Source: Thiolapillus brandeum | Lineage (GTDB): Bacteria; Pseudomonadota; Gammaproteobacteria; Chromatiales; Chromatiaceae | Direction: 5' to 3' | NCBI GenBank assembly: GCA_011051425.1 | Contig: DRLF01000208.1 | Coordinates: forward strand, 1 to 5,093 | DNA length: 5,093 nucleotides | Shown here: positions 1 to 5,093 of the stretch, in pieces | How the letters are laid out: each line of letters begins with the position of its first letter | Numbering within the stretch: the first letter of the stretch is position 1 | Translations under genes and position numbers: made by a program | The notes under the pieces: model-generated | What the model was told of the DNA's origin: nothing | Database searches by the model: none | What the model saw: only the letters and a program-made list of their open reading frames with translations

Positions 1-50
1 GATGGGAAAAATGCGCATGATGGATACCTCGTATGGGTTGTCTTTAGGTT

Positions 51-83
51 AGGCAGATCGGGATTATGTCTCGGCTGCTTTTT
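51..83 (+). terminator. Possible intrinsic terminator of an upstream + strand gene
   Basis: Positions 51-56 can pair with 75-80 and 59-63 with 69-73, around a five-base loop at 64-68. A small internal loop (57-58 against 74) and two G-T wobbles interrupt the stem. A run of five T (79-83) follows, as in a Rho-independent terminator reading to the right. Upstream + strand frames close at TGA 18-20 or TAG 50-52, either of which would suit a gene ending just before it. The stem is imperfect, so this is a moderate call. A competing longer fold pairs 47-57 with 83-95. Confidence 0.4.
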
Positions 84-121
84 CTGCCTTTAACCACAAA
101 ATTTTCCTTTCTAATAACTAA

Positions 122-169
122 TACGAGAAAAACATGCGGAACCATTCATCCTGTATGAGAAAAAACCAT
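122..169 (+). repeat. Two near-identical A-rich direct repeats, 32 bases apart
   Basis: TACGAGAAAAACAT (122-135) recurs as TATGAGAAAAAACCAT (154-169) with one substitution and two single-base insertions. The start-to-start distance is 32 bases, close to three turns of the helix, so both copies would lie on the same face of the DNA. They are about 140-180 bases upstream of the predicted promoter. They could be paired binding sites or bend-inducing A-tracts, but chance is possible in AT-rich DNA. Confidence 0.3.
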
Positions 170-171
170 AG

Positions 172-200
172 AGATATTGGATGTTCAAATAGGAATATCT
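172..200. promoter_or_regulatory. Perfect inverted repeat, possible operator
   Basis: AGATATT at 172-178 is matched exactly by its reverse complement AATATCT at 194-200, with a 15-base spacer. The dyad is centred near 186, well upstream of the candidate promoter, a position more typical of an activator site than of a repressor. No known regulator consensus is recognised in it. Confidence 0.3.
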
Positions 201-274
201 GATGAGTCCGGCTCTCAGCTAAAAAACTGGAATGCCGCTGGGTGGGAATGTGACAGTTTGGCCTTTTTCGGGGT

Positions 275-294
275 GCCGGGTAGATATTGCCGGC
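275..294. promoter_or_regulatory. GC-rich inverted repeat just upstream of the soe promoter
   Basis: GCCGG (275-279) and CCGGC (290-294) form a five-base dyad around a ten-base AT-rich spacer. The same bases also read as a direct repeat, TGCCGG at 274-279 and 288-293. It ends nine bases before the proposed -35 element, a common place for an activator site. The arms are short, so it may be coincidental. Confidence 0.25.
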
Positions 295-303
295 CGCTTT
301 GTA

Positions 304-332
304 TATACATTAGATGCAGCTAATATTATACT
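304..332 (+). promoter_or_regulatory. Candidate sigma70-type promoter of soeABC
   Basis: TATACA at 304-309 (four of six matches to TTGACA) is followed after exactly 17 bases by TATACT at 327-332 (five of six matches to TATAAT). Transcription would start near 339-341 and leave a leader of about 30 bases before the soeA ATG. An overlapping alternative is TTGTAT (299-304) with TAATAT (321-326) at 16-base spacing. The match was made by eye in AT-rich sequence. The exact start is uncertain, but a promoter in this stretch is likely. Confidence 0.5.
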
Positions 333-371
333 TTACTGATTATCGCGCAGATTCAATTTCGGGCTTGAGAC

Positions 372-3284
372 ATGCTGGATCCTACGGAATACAATGACCA
401 GGACATGGGGCGGGTGGAAGTCAAAAACACCACCTGTTACATGTGTGCCTGCCGCTGCGGCATTCGTGTGACCCTGCGTGATGGCGAAGTCCGCCATATA
501 GAAGGCAACCCCGAACACCCCCTGAACAAAGGTGTGATCTGCGCCAAAGGTGCGTCGGGCATCATGAAGCAGTATTCTCCGGCACGCCTGACCAAGCCGC
601 TGTTGCGCCGCGCTGATGCCGAGCGTGGTGAATCGAAGTTCGAAGAGATCTCCTGGGACAGGGCCTTCGATATCATGGAAGAGCGTCTGGGGAAAATCCG
701 CAAGGAAGATCCCAAGAAATTCGCCCTGTTTACCGGCCGGGACCAGATGCAGGCACTCACCGGCATGTTTGCAAAGCAGTTCGGTACGCCCAACTATGCC
801 GCTCACGGCGGATTCTGTTCCGTCAATATGGCTGCGGGCCTGATCTATACCATCGGTGGTTCCTTCTGGGAATTTGGCGGACCGGATCTGGAGCGGGCCA
901 AGCTGTTCATCATGATCGGCACGGCGGAAGATCATCATTCCAATCCCATGAAGGTAGAGTTGTCCAAGTTCAAACGTCGGGGCGGGCGTTTCATTTCCAT
1001 CAATCCCATCCGGACGGGTTATTCGGCCATAGCGGATGAATGGGTGCCCATCAAACCGGGTACCGACGGGGCTCTGATCTTGGCCATCATCCGGGAGCTC
1101 ATCCAGCAGGGTTTGTATGACCGGGAATTCCTGGTGCAGTACTCCAATGCTGCTGAACTGGTGATCAATGATCCCTCCCGGGAAGATCATGGCCTGTTCA
1201 AACGCGTGGAGATGCATATCGAGGAAGGTTGTTTCGATCCCGAGAACAAGCTCTGGTGGGACCGGGATCTGGATGTGGCCATGGGCACCCATACACCGGG
1301 CTGCGATCCCTATCTGCTGGGAGAATTTGAGCTTGAAGACGGTACCCCGGTAAAGCCTTCCTTCCAACTGCTCAAGGAACGGGTAGAAGACTACACCCCG
1401 GAATGGGCCGAAGACATCACCGGCATCCCTGCAGAAACCATTCGCCGCCTGGCTTACGAGATGGGTGTCACCGCCCGGGATCAGAAAATCGAACTGCCCA
1501 TCCAGTGGACGGATTGCTGGGGCAACGATCATGATACGGTTAAAGGCAACCCCGTAGCTTTTCATTCCATGCGTGGCCTGGCGGCCCATTCCAACGGCTT
1601 CCACAGCATTCGTGCCCTGGGAATATTGATGACCCTGCTGGGCACCATTGACCGCCCGGGCGGTTTCCGCCACAAGGCGCCGTTTCCGCGACCCATTCCA
1701 CCCTGTCCCAAGCCCCCCAAGGGGCCGGAGGACGTTCAACCGGAAACGCCTCTGAACGGCATGCCCCTGGGCTGGCCGGCGGATCCCAACGACCTGTTTG
1801 TGGATGAGGATGGCGAGGCTGTGCGCCTGGACAAGGCCTTCTCCTGGGAGTATCCGTTATCGGTACATGGTCTGATGCACAATGCCATCACCAACGCGTG
1901 GCGGGGCGATCCGTACAAAATCGATACACTGCTGATCTTCATGGCCAACATGGCCTGGAACTCCTCCATGAATACCAGCAAGATTCGCGAGATGCTGGTG
2001 GACAGGGATGAGAACGGCGAGTACAGGATTCCCTTCCTCATCGTCGCCGACGCCTTCCAGTCCGAGACGGTGGCCTTTGCCGACCTGGTGCTGCCGGATA
2101 CCACCTACCTGGAGCGCCATGATGCCATGTCCATGCTGGACAGGCCCATTTCCGAGTATGACGGTCCCGTGGATTCCGTGCGTATTCCCGTGGTGCCGCC
2201 CCGGGGTGAGTGCAAGCCTTTCCAGGAAGTGCTCATCGAAATGGGCAGCCGTTTGAAATTGCCGGCTTTCGTGGATGAGGAGGGCAAGCGCAAGTTCCGC
2301 GACTACCCGGATTTCGTGGTGAATTTCGAGACCTCTGCCGGATCCGGTATCGGTTTTCTCGCCGGCTGGCGGGGCAAGGGCGGCGAGAAGTTCCTCAAGG
2401 GTGAGCCCAATCCCCGTCAGTGGGAGATGTATGCGAAGAACAACTGCGTATTCCACTACAAGCTGCCGCGCTCCTACCAGTACATGCGCAACTGGAACAA
2501 GGGCTACCTGGAATGGGCGCGGGCCCATGCCATGACCCGCTACGCCGAGCCCATCACCGTGCATTTGTATTCCGAGGTGCTTCAGAAGTTCCGCCTCGCG
2601 GCCCAGGGCAAGCGCCCTGGCAAGCAACCGCCGGAACGCCTGCGCAAGCGGGTGGAGATGTACTTTGATCCCCTGCCTTTCTATCACGAAACCCTGGAAT
2701 CGCGGCTCATCGACACCCAGACCTATCCCCTGAATGCGCTCACTCAGCGGCCCATGGCCATGTACCATTCCTGGGACAGCCAGAACGCCTGGCTGCGGCA
2801 GATTCATACCCACAACTATCTGTTCGTGAATCCCATGCTGGGCAAGGCCAGCGGTTTTCATGACGGTGACTGGGTATGGGTCGAATCTCCCCATGGCAAG
2901 GTGCGTTGCATGGCGCGCTTTTCCAACGCGGTGGAGCCGGGTACGGTGTGGACCTGGAATGCCATCGGGAAGGCGGCAGGAGCCTGGGGGCTGACGCCCA
3001 GGGCGAACGAATCCCAGAAAGGCTTTCTGCTCAACCATGTGATCTCCGAAGAATTGCCTGCCTGTGAAGCGGGAGAACACATGTCAAACTCTGATCCTGT
3101 TACCGGCCAGGCAGCCTGGTTCGACGTGCGGGTACGGGTGTACAAGGCGGGTCCGGAGGAACCTCGGGTGACTTCACCCCAGTTCGTTCCGCAGCGCGCC
3201 CTGCCGGGTCAACAGCTCCGCAAGGGACGCTGGCAGGCCTATTTTGCAGGCGTGTTCCGCAAGAAAGCAGGTATTTCCAAATGA
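372..3284 (+). CDS. soeA: Sulfite dehydrogenase (quinone) molybdopterin catalytic subunit SoeA
   Basis: This is the 970-residue catalytic subunit of a DMSO reductase-superfamily enzyme. It probably oxidises sulfite to sulfate in the cytoplasm and passes electrons to SoeB. The N-terminal [4Fe-4S] motif is C22-x2-C25-x3-C29-x27-C57, with an extra C27. C149 in HGGFCSVNMAAG sits where families such as NapA and PsrA have their Cys molybdenum ligand. MGD-binding segments follow around 208-244, 394-431, 495-535 and 555-584. The C-terminal dinucleotide-binding domain spans about 780-925. A proline-rich stretch at 437-452 looks like a surface loop. There is no twin-arginine or other export signal, unlike periplasmic DmsA, PhsA and PsrA. 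The ATG at 372 has only a weak Shine-Dalgarno. ATG 405 (Met12) would still precede the cluster motif. The stop overlaps the soeB start. A polysulfide/thiosulfate reductase-like role is the main alternative. Confidence 0.82.
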   Translation: MLDPTEYNDQDMGRVEVKNTTCYMCACRCGIRVTLRDGEVRHIEGNPEHPLNKGVICAKGASGIMKQYSPARLTKPLLRRADAERGESKFEEISWDRAFDIMEERLGKIRKEDPKKFALFTGRDQMQALTGMFAKQFGTPNYAAHGGFCSVNMAAGLIYTIGGSFWEFGGPDLERAKLFIMIGTAEDHHSNPMKVELSKFKRRGGRFISINPIRTGYSAIADEWVPIKPGTDGALILAIIRELIQQGLYDREFLVQYSNAAELVINDPSREDHGLFKRVEMHIEEGCFDPENKLWWDRDLDVAMGTHTPGCDPYLLGEFELEDGTPVKPSFQLLKERVEDYTPEWAEDITGIPAETIRRLAYEMGVTARDQKIELPIQWTDCWGNDHDTVKGNPVAFHSMRGLAAHSNGFHSIRALGILMTLLGTIDRPGGFRHKAPFPRPIPPCPKPPKGPEDVQPETPLNGMPLGWPADPNDLFVDEDGEAVRLDKAFSWEYPLSVHGLMHNAITNAWRGDPYKIDTLLIFMANMAWNSSMNTSKIREMLVDRDENGEYRIPFLIVADAFQSETVAFADLVLPDTTYLERHDAMSMLDRPISEYDGPVDSVRIPVVPPRGECKPFQEVLIEMGSRLKLPAFVDEEGKRKFRDYPDFVVNFETSAGSGIGFLAGWRGKGGEKFLKGEPNPRQWEMYAKNNCVFHYKLPRSYQYMRNWNKGYLEWARAHAMTRYAEPITVHLYSEVLQKFRLAAQGKRPGKQPPERLRKRVEMYFDPLPFYHETLESRLIDTQTYPLNALTQRPMAMYHSWDSQNAWLRQIHTHNYLFVNPMLGKASGFHDGDWVWVESPHGKVRCMARFSNAVEPGTVWTWNAIGKAAGAWGLTPRANESQKGFLLNHVISEELPACEAGEHMSNSDPVTGQAAWFDVRVRVYKAGPEEPRVTSPQFVPQRALPGQQLRKGRWQAYFAGVFRKKAGISK

Positions 3285-4003
3285 CACAGATGGCGCTGGT
3301 AATCGATCTGAACGTGTGTGTGGGCTGTCATGCCTGCGTGACTTCCTGCAAGGAATGGAATACCTCCGGCTGGGCAGGACCACTGACGGATCACCGTCCC
3401 TATGACAGGGATCCCACGGGTACCTTTTTTAACCGGGTGCAGACTTTCGAGGTGGGCGAGTTTCCCAAGACCGAAACCGTGCATTTCCCCAAGAGCTGCC
3501 TGCACTGCGAGGAACCGCCCTGCGTGCCCGTGTGTCCCACCGGCGCTTCCTACAAGCGCGAGGACAACGGTGTGGTGCTGGTGGACTATGACAAGTGCAT
3601 CGGCTGCAAGTACTGTTCCTGGGCCTGTCCTTATGGCATGCGTGAACTGGACGAGCACCAGAAGGTGATGAAGAAATGCACCCTGTGTATCGACCGCATC
3701 ACCAACGATGCCCTGCCGGAGGCTGAGCGCAAACCCGCCTGTGTGCTGGCGTGTCCTACCAGTGCACGCCTGTTCGGTGACGTTCATGATCCGGATTCAG
3801 AGGTCTCAATGGCTATTCGCGAGCAGGGCGGTTACCAGCTCATGCCCGAATGGGGTACCAAACCTGCCAATCATTATCTGCCCAGACGCAAGACCCGCAT
3901 CCAGATCTTCGAAGATGAACTGGAGAGGGCGGACAATCCGCTGAAGAAGGAAGCTCCGCTTCCGGCGGCGGAAGGCGAAACCCTGGACGACGTTTCCTTC
4001 TGA
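3281..4003 (+). CDS. soeB: Sulfite dehydrogenase iron-sulfur subunit SoeB
   Basis: This 240-residue electron-transfer subunit is of the DmsB/PsrB/NrfC ferredoxin-like type. All 16 cysteines fall into four [4Fe-4S] motifs: C13-x2-C16-x2-C19-x3-C23, C73-x2-C76-x4-C81-x3-C85, C106-x2-C109-x2-C112-x3-C116 and C133-x2-C136-x17-C154-x3-C158. As in the family, ligands from separate motifs are expected to combine in the folded protein. It has no signal peptide or membrane segment, in keeping with a cytoplasmic site between SoeA and SoeC. The last 30 residues, after IQIF, are charged and cysteine-free and may contact a partner subunit. The ATG overlaps the soeA stop as ATGA, so translation is probably coupled. 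AGCAGG at 3266-3271 inside soeA can serve as a ribosome binding site. The cluster pattern is certain; the specific name depends on the operon. Confidence 0.85.
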   Translation: MTQMALVIDLNVCVGCHACVTSCKEWNTSGWAGPLTDHRPYDRDPTGTFFNRVQTFEVGEFPKTETVHFPKSCLHCEEPPCVPVCPTGASYKREDNGVVLVDYDKCIGCKYCSWACPYGMRELDEHQKVMKKCTLCIDRITNDALPEAERKPACVLACPTSARLFGDVHDPDSEVSMAIREQGGYQLMPEWGTKPANHYLPRRKTRIQIFEDELERADNPLKKEAPLPAAEGETLDDVSF

Positions 4004-4016
4004 TCAGGCTCTATTC

Positions 4017-4020
4017 GGAG
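4017..4020 (+). promoter_or_regulatory. Ribosome binding site of soeC
   Basis: GGAG lies six bases before the ATG at 4027, within the 23-base gap after soeB. It supports this ATG over the overlapping out-of-frame TTG at 4023. Confidence 0.65.
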
Positions 4021-4026
4021 AATTGC

Positions 4027-5007
4027 ATGCATCCTGCATTTTCGGTCATATTCCTCACCACACTCATCGGCGTTGGCCAGGGGTTGTTCCTGGCTCTGGT
4101 CACCGGTCAGGTCTATTCCCTTGCGAATCTGTTGCAGCCCCAGGACAGTCTGGCGTTCTATGCGACGGGTTCCGTCGTGAGCCTGGTCTTTCTTGTAGTG
4201 GGTCTGTTTGCCTCGTTCTTTCATCTGGGACATCCTGAGCGCGCCTGGCGCTCGGCAGCAAAATGGCGTACTTCCTGGCTTTCCCGGGAAGTCATTGCCC
4301 TGCCGGTTTTCATGTTTCTTGTGGCAGCCTATGGCGCGGTTCATTACTTCGGCCTGACCAGTCCCCTGTTCGTGGTGCAGGACGTGATCAAGGTGGATGC
4401 CAGTCTGATTCTGGGGGTTCTGGGAGCGATAGCGGCATTTGTGCTGTATGCCTGTACCGCCATGATCTACGCCAGCATCAAGTTCATCGAAGAATGGCAC
4501 AGCCCGCTGACCCTGATCAATTTTGTTCTGTTCGGACTGGCCTCCGGATTCATGCTGGCGGCGGCATTCTCCGCATGGAATGGCGTGGATCTTGTGGGAT
4601 TTTACGGTGCCTGGGCGGTGATCTTCACCTTTGCCGCCGCTGTCACCCGGGGACTGTCGCTGCGCCGCAACCGGCGTCTGGTACACAAGAGCACCCTGCA
4701 GACTGCTATCGGTATTCGTCATAACAGGATCGAGCAGAAAGCCCAGGGTTTCATGGGAGGCTCTTTCAATACAAGGGAATTCTTCCATGGTGCATCCGGT
4801 GAAACCGTGCGGTGGGTTTACTGGTTCTTTCTGATCGTGGTTTTTGTGCTGCCCGTGTTGCTGCTGGGAGCTTCCTACTGGCTGGCGTCGCCCTATCTGC
4901 CGGTTGCTGCCTTCGCGCTTCAGTACATTGGATTGCTGGCCGAGCGCTGGTATTTCTTTGCCGAAGCGCGTCATCCGCAGAATCTTTATTATCAGTCCAT
5001 GGCCTAG
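4027..5007 (+). CDS. soeC: Sulfite dehydrogenase membrane anchor SoeC (DmsC family)
   Basis: This 326-residue integral membrane subunit is expected to bind quinone and anchor SoeAB. Eight hydrophobic helices can be seen at about 6-25, 45-66, 88-108, 124-149, 160-183, 188-208, 263-284 and 288-308. The layout and the motif FFHLGHPERAW (64-74) followed by SWLSREV (83-89) are typical of the DmsC-type anchor rather than the NrfD/PsrC type. IKFIEEWHSP (151-160) and AERWYFFAEARHPQ (305-318) mark other conserved loops. Basic residues cluster in loops 2-3 (R72, R75, K79, R81, R87) and 6-7 (about 209-262), so by the positive-inside rule these loops and both termini are cytoplasmic. That fits a SoeAB pair on the inner face. 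It is somewhat longer than E. coli DmsC, partly because of the long basic loop 6-7. It is the last complete gene of the operon, with its own good ribosome binding site. Confidence 0.82.
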   Translation: MHPAFSVIFLTTLIGVGQGLFLALVTGQVYSLANLLQPQDSLAFYATGSVVSLVFLVVGLFASFFHLGHPERAWRSAAKWRTSWLSREVIALPVFMFLVAAYGAVHYFGLTSPLFVVQDVIKVDASLILGVLGAIAAFVLYACTAMIYASIKFIEEWHSPLTLINFVLFGLASGFMLAAAFSAWNGVDLVGFYGAWAVIFTFAAAVTRGLSLRRNRRLVHKSTLQTAIGIRHNRIEQKAQGFMGGSFNTREFFHGASGETVRWVYWFFLIVVFVLPVLLLGASYWLASPYLPVAAFALQYIGLLAERWYFFAEARHPQNLYYQSMA

Positions 5008-5069
5008 CCTGAAGAGTTTGCGAAAATTAAAAATTATTCTTGTTTTCAGTAAGATACAGGAGCATTCGG
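5008..5069 (+). other. AT-rich gap after soeC without a clear terminator
   Basis: These 62 bases hold only a weak possible pairing of GAAAA (5022-5026) with TTTTC (5043-5047), and no GC-rich hairpin with a T-run. Transcription may therefore continue into the next gene. AGGAG at 5058-5062 is a strong Shine-Dalgarno sequence that serves the partial gene at the edge. No convincing -35/-10 pair was found. Confidence 0.4.
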
Positions 5070-5093
5070 TTGTTTGAGATGACAGTCGCTGTA
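5070..5093 (+). CDS. Start of a further gene, cut by the window edge
   Basis: A TTG at 5070 follows the AGGAG at 5058-5062 by seven bases, which is ideal spacing. The frame reads MFEMTVAV and stays open to the last base. An in-frame ATG at 5079 is too far from the AGGAG (16 bases) to be preferred. With eight residues nothing can be said about function. Lying 62 bases after soeC on the same strand, with no terminator seen between, it could be a fourth gene of the operon. The call rests on the ribosome binding site alone. Confidence 0.4.

Larger units (their letters stand above)
1..371. other. Non-coding leader region upstream of soeA
   Basis: This stretch is visibly more AT-rich than the genes that follow and contains no convincing complete gene. 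Short reading frames exist (22 codons at 134-202, 6 codons at 202-222, 35 codons at 232-339), but none has coding character. The longest runs through the predicted promoter. The region does hold a possible terminator (51-83), a spaced near-repeat (122-169), a perfect 7-base inverted repeat (172-200), a GC-rich inverted repeat (275-294) and the likely soe promoter (304-332). The first 50 bases could be the tail of an upstream + strand gene or the start of a divergent gene. The sequence does not settle which. Confidence 0.6.

Noticed and set aside
134..222. Two tiny frames in the leader (134-202 and 202-222) that overlap as TGATG, the second with AGGA seven bases upstream
   Set aside because: The arrangement resembles a leader peptide pair, but the products have no recognisable character. 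They lie well upstream of the likely promoter and there is no attenuator-like hairpin before soeA.
271..290. Possible sigma54 (-24/-12) promoter with GG and TTGC
   Set aside because: The distance between the GG and GC dinucleotides is off by one from the strict requirement, and the surrounding bases match poorly.
232..339. 35-codon frame upstream of soeA
   Set aside because: It has no proper ribosome binding site and runs through the candidate -35/-10 region.
333..1739. 468-codon open frame on the minus strand, opposite soeA
   Set aside because: It lies wholly antisense to the clearly recognised SoeA motifs, and its translation has no recognisable domain. Long antisense frames are expected in GC-biased coding sequence.
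1857..3080. 407-codon open frame on the minus strand, opposite soeA
   Set aside because: It is antisense to conserved MGD-binding segments of SoeA. The translation is low in complexity, rich in His and Gly, and typical of an antisense shadow.
3874..4974. 366-codon open frame on the minus strand, spanning soeB and soeC
   Set aside because: It crosses the soeB-soeC junction opposite well-supported genes. The composition (many Gln, His, Arg) and lack of motifs mark it as a shadow of the membrane-protein codons.
1..5093. CRISPR array, tRNA, rRNA, insertion sequence or attachment site
   Set aside because: No regularly spaced repeats, tRNA-like cloverleaf, transposase motif or terminal inverted repeats were seen by eye.

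Overview
The window holds one complete three-gene operon on the + strand. It encodes a membrane-anchored molybdenum iron-sulfur oxidoreductase of the DMSO reductase superfamily. The best match I recognise is SoeABC, the cytoplasm-facing sulfite dehydrogenase (sulfite:quinone oxidoreductase) of sulfur-oxidising Gammaproteobacteria, known from the purple sulfur bacterium Allochromatium vinosum. The identification rests on recognising family motifs by eye, not on a database search. The organism is therefore probably a chemo- or phototrophic sulfur oxidiser of the Chromatiales/Ectothiorhodospiraceae type. The moderately GC-rich coding sequence and the AT-richer intergenic DNA fit this, but the genus cannot be named.

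Layout. Positions 1-371 contain no convincing complete gene. This leader holds a possible intrinsic terminator near the left edge (51-83), repeated and palindromic AT-rich motifs (122-200), a small GC-rich inverted repeat (275-294) and a plausible sigma70-type promoter (304-332). Then come soeA (372-3284, catalytic molybdopterin subunit), soeB (3281-4003, four-cluster ferredoxin-like subunit) and soeC (4027-5007, eight-helix membrane anchor). The soeA stop and soeB start overlap by four bases, and 23 bases separate soeB from soeC, so all three are almost certainly co-transcribed. After soeC there is a 62-base AT-rich gap with no obvious terminator. At the right edge a good ribosome binding site precedes a likely TTG start of a further gene, cut off by the window.

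How the parts work together. SoeA carries a bis-MGD molybdenum site and one [4Fe-4S] cluster and would oxidise sulfite to sulfate. SoeB would pass the two electrons through four [4Fe-4S] clusters. SoeC would hand them to the quinone pool. SoeA has no twin-arginine signal, and the charge pattern of SoeC loops puts its conserved docking loops in the cytoplasm. Both agree with a cytoplasmic sulfite oxidation step downstream of reverse Dsr-type sulfur oxidation. The operon belongs to a known family. The less explained parts are the upstream control region and the two window edges.
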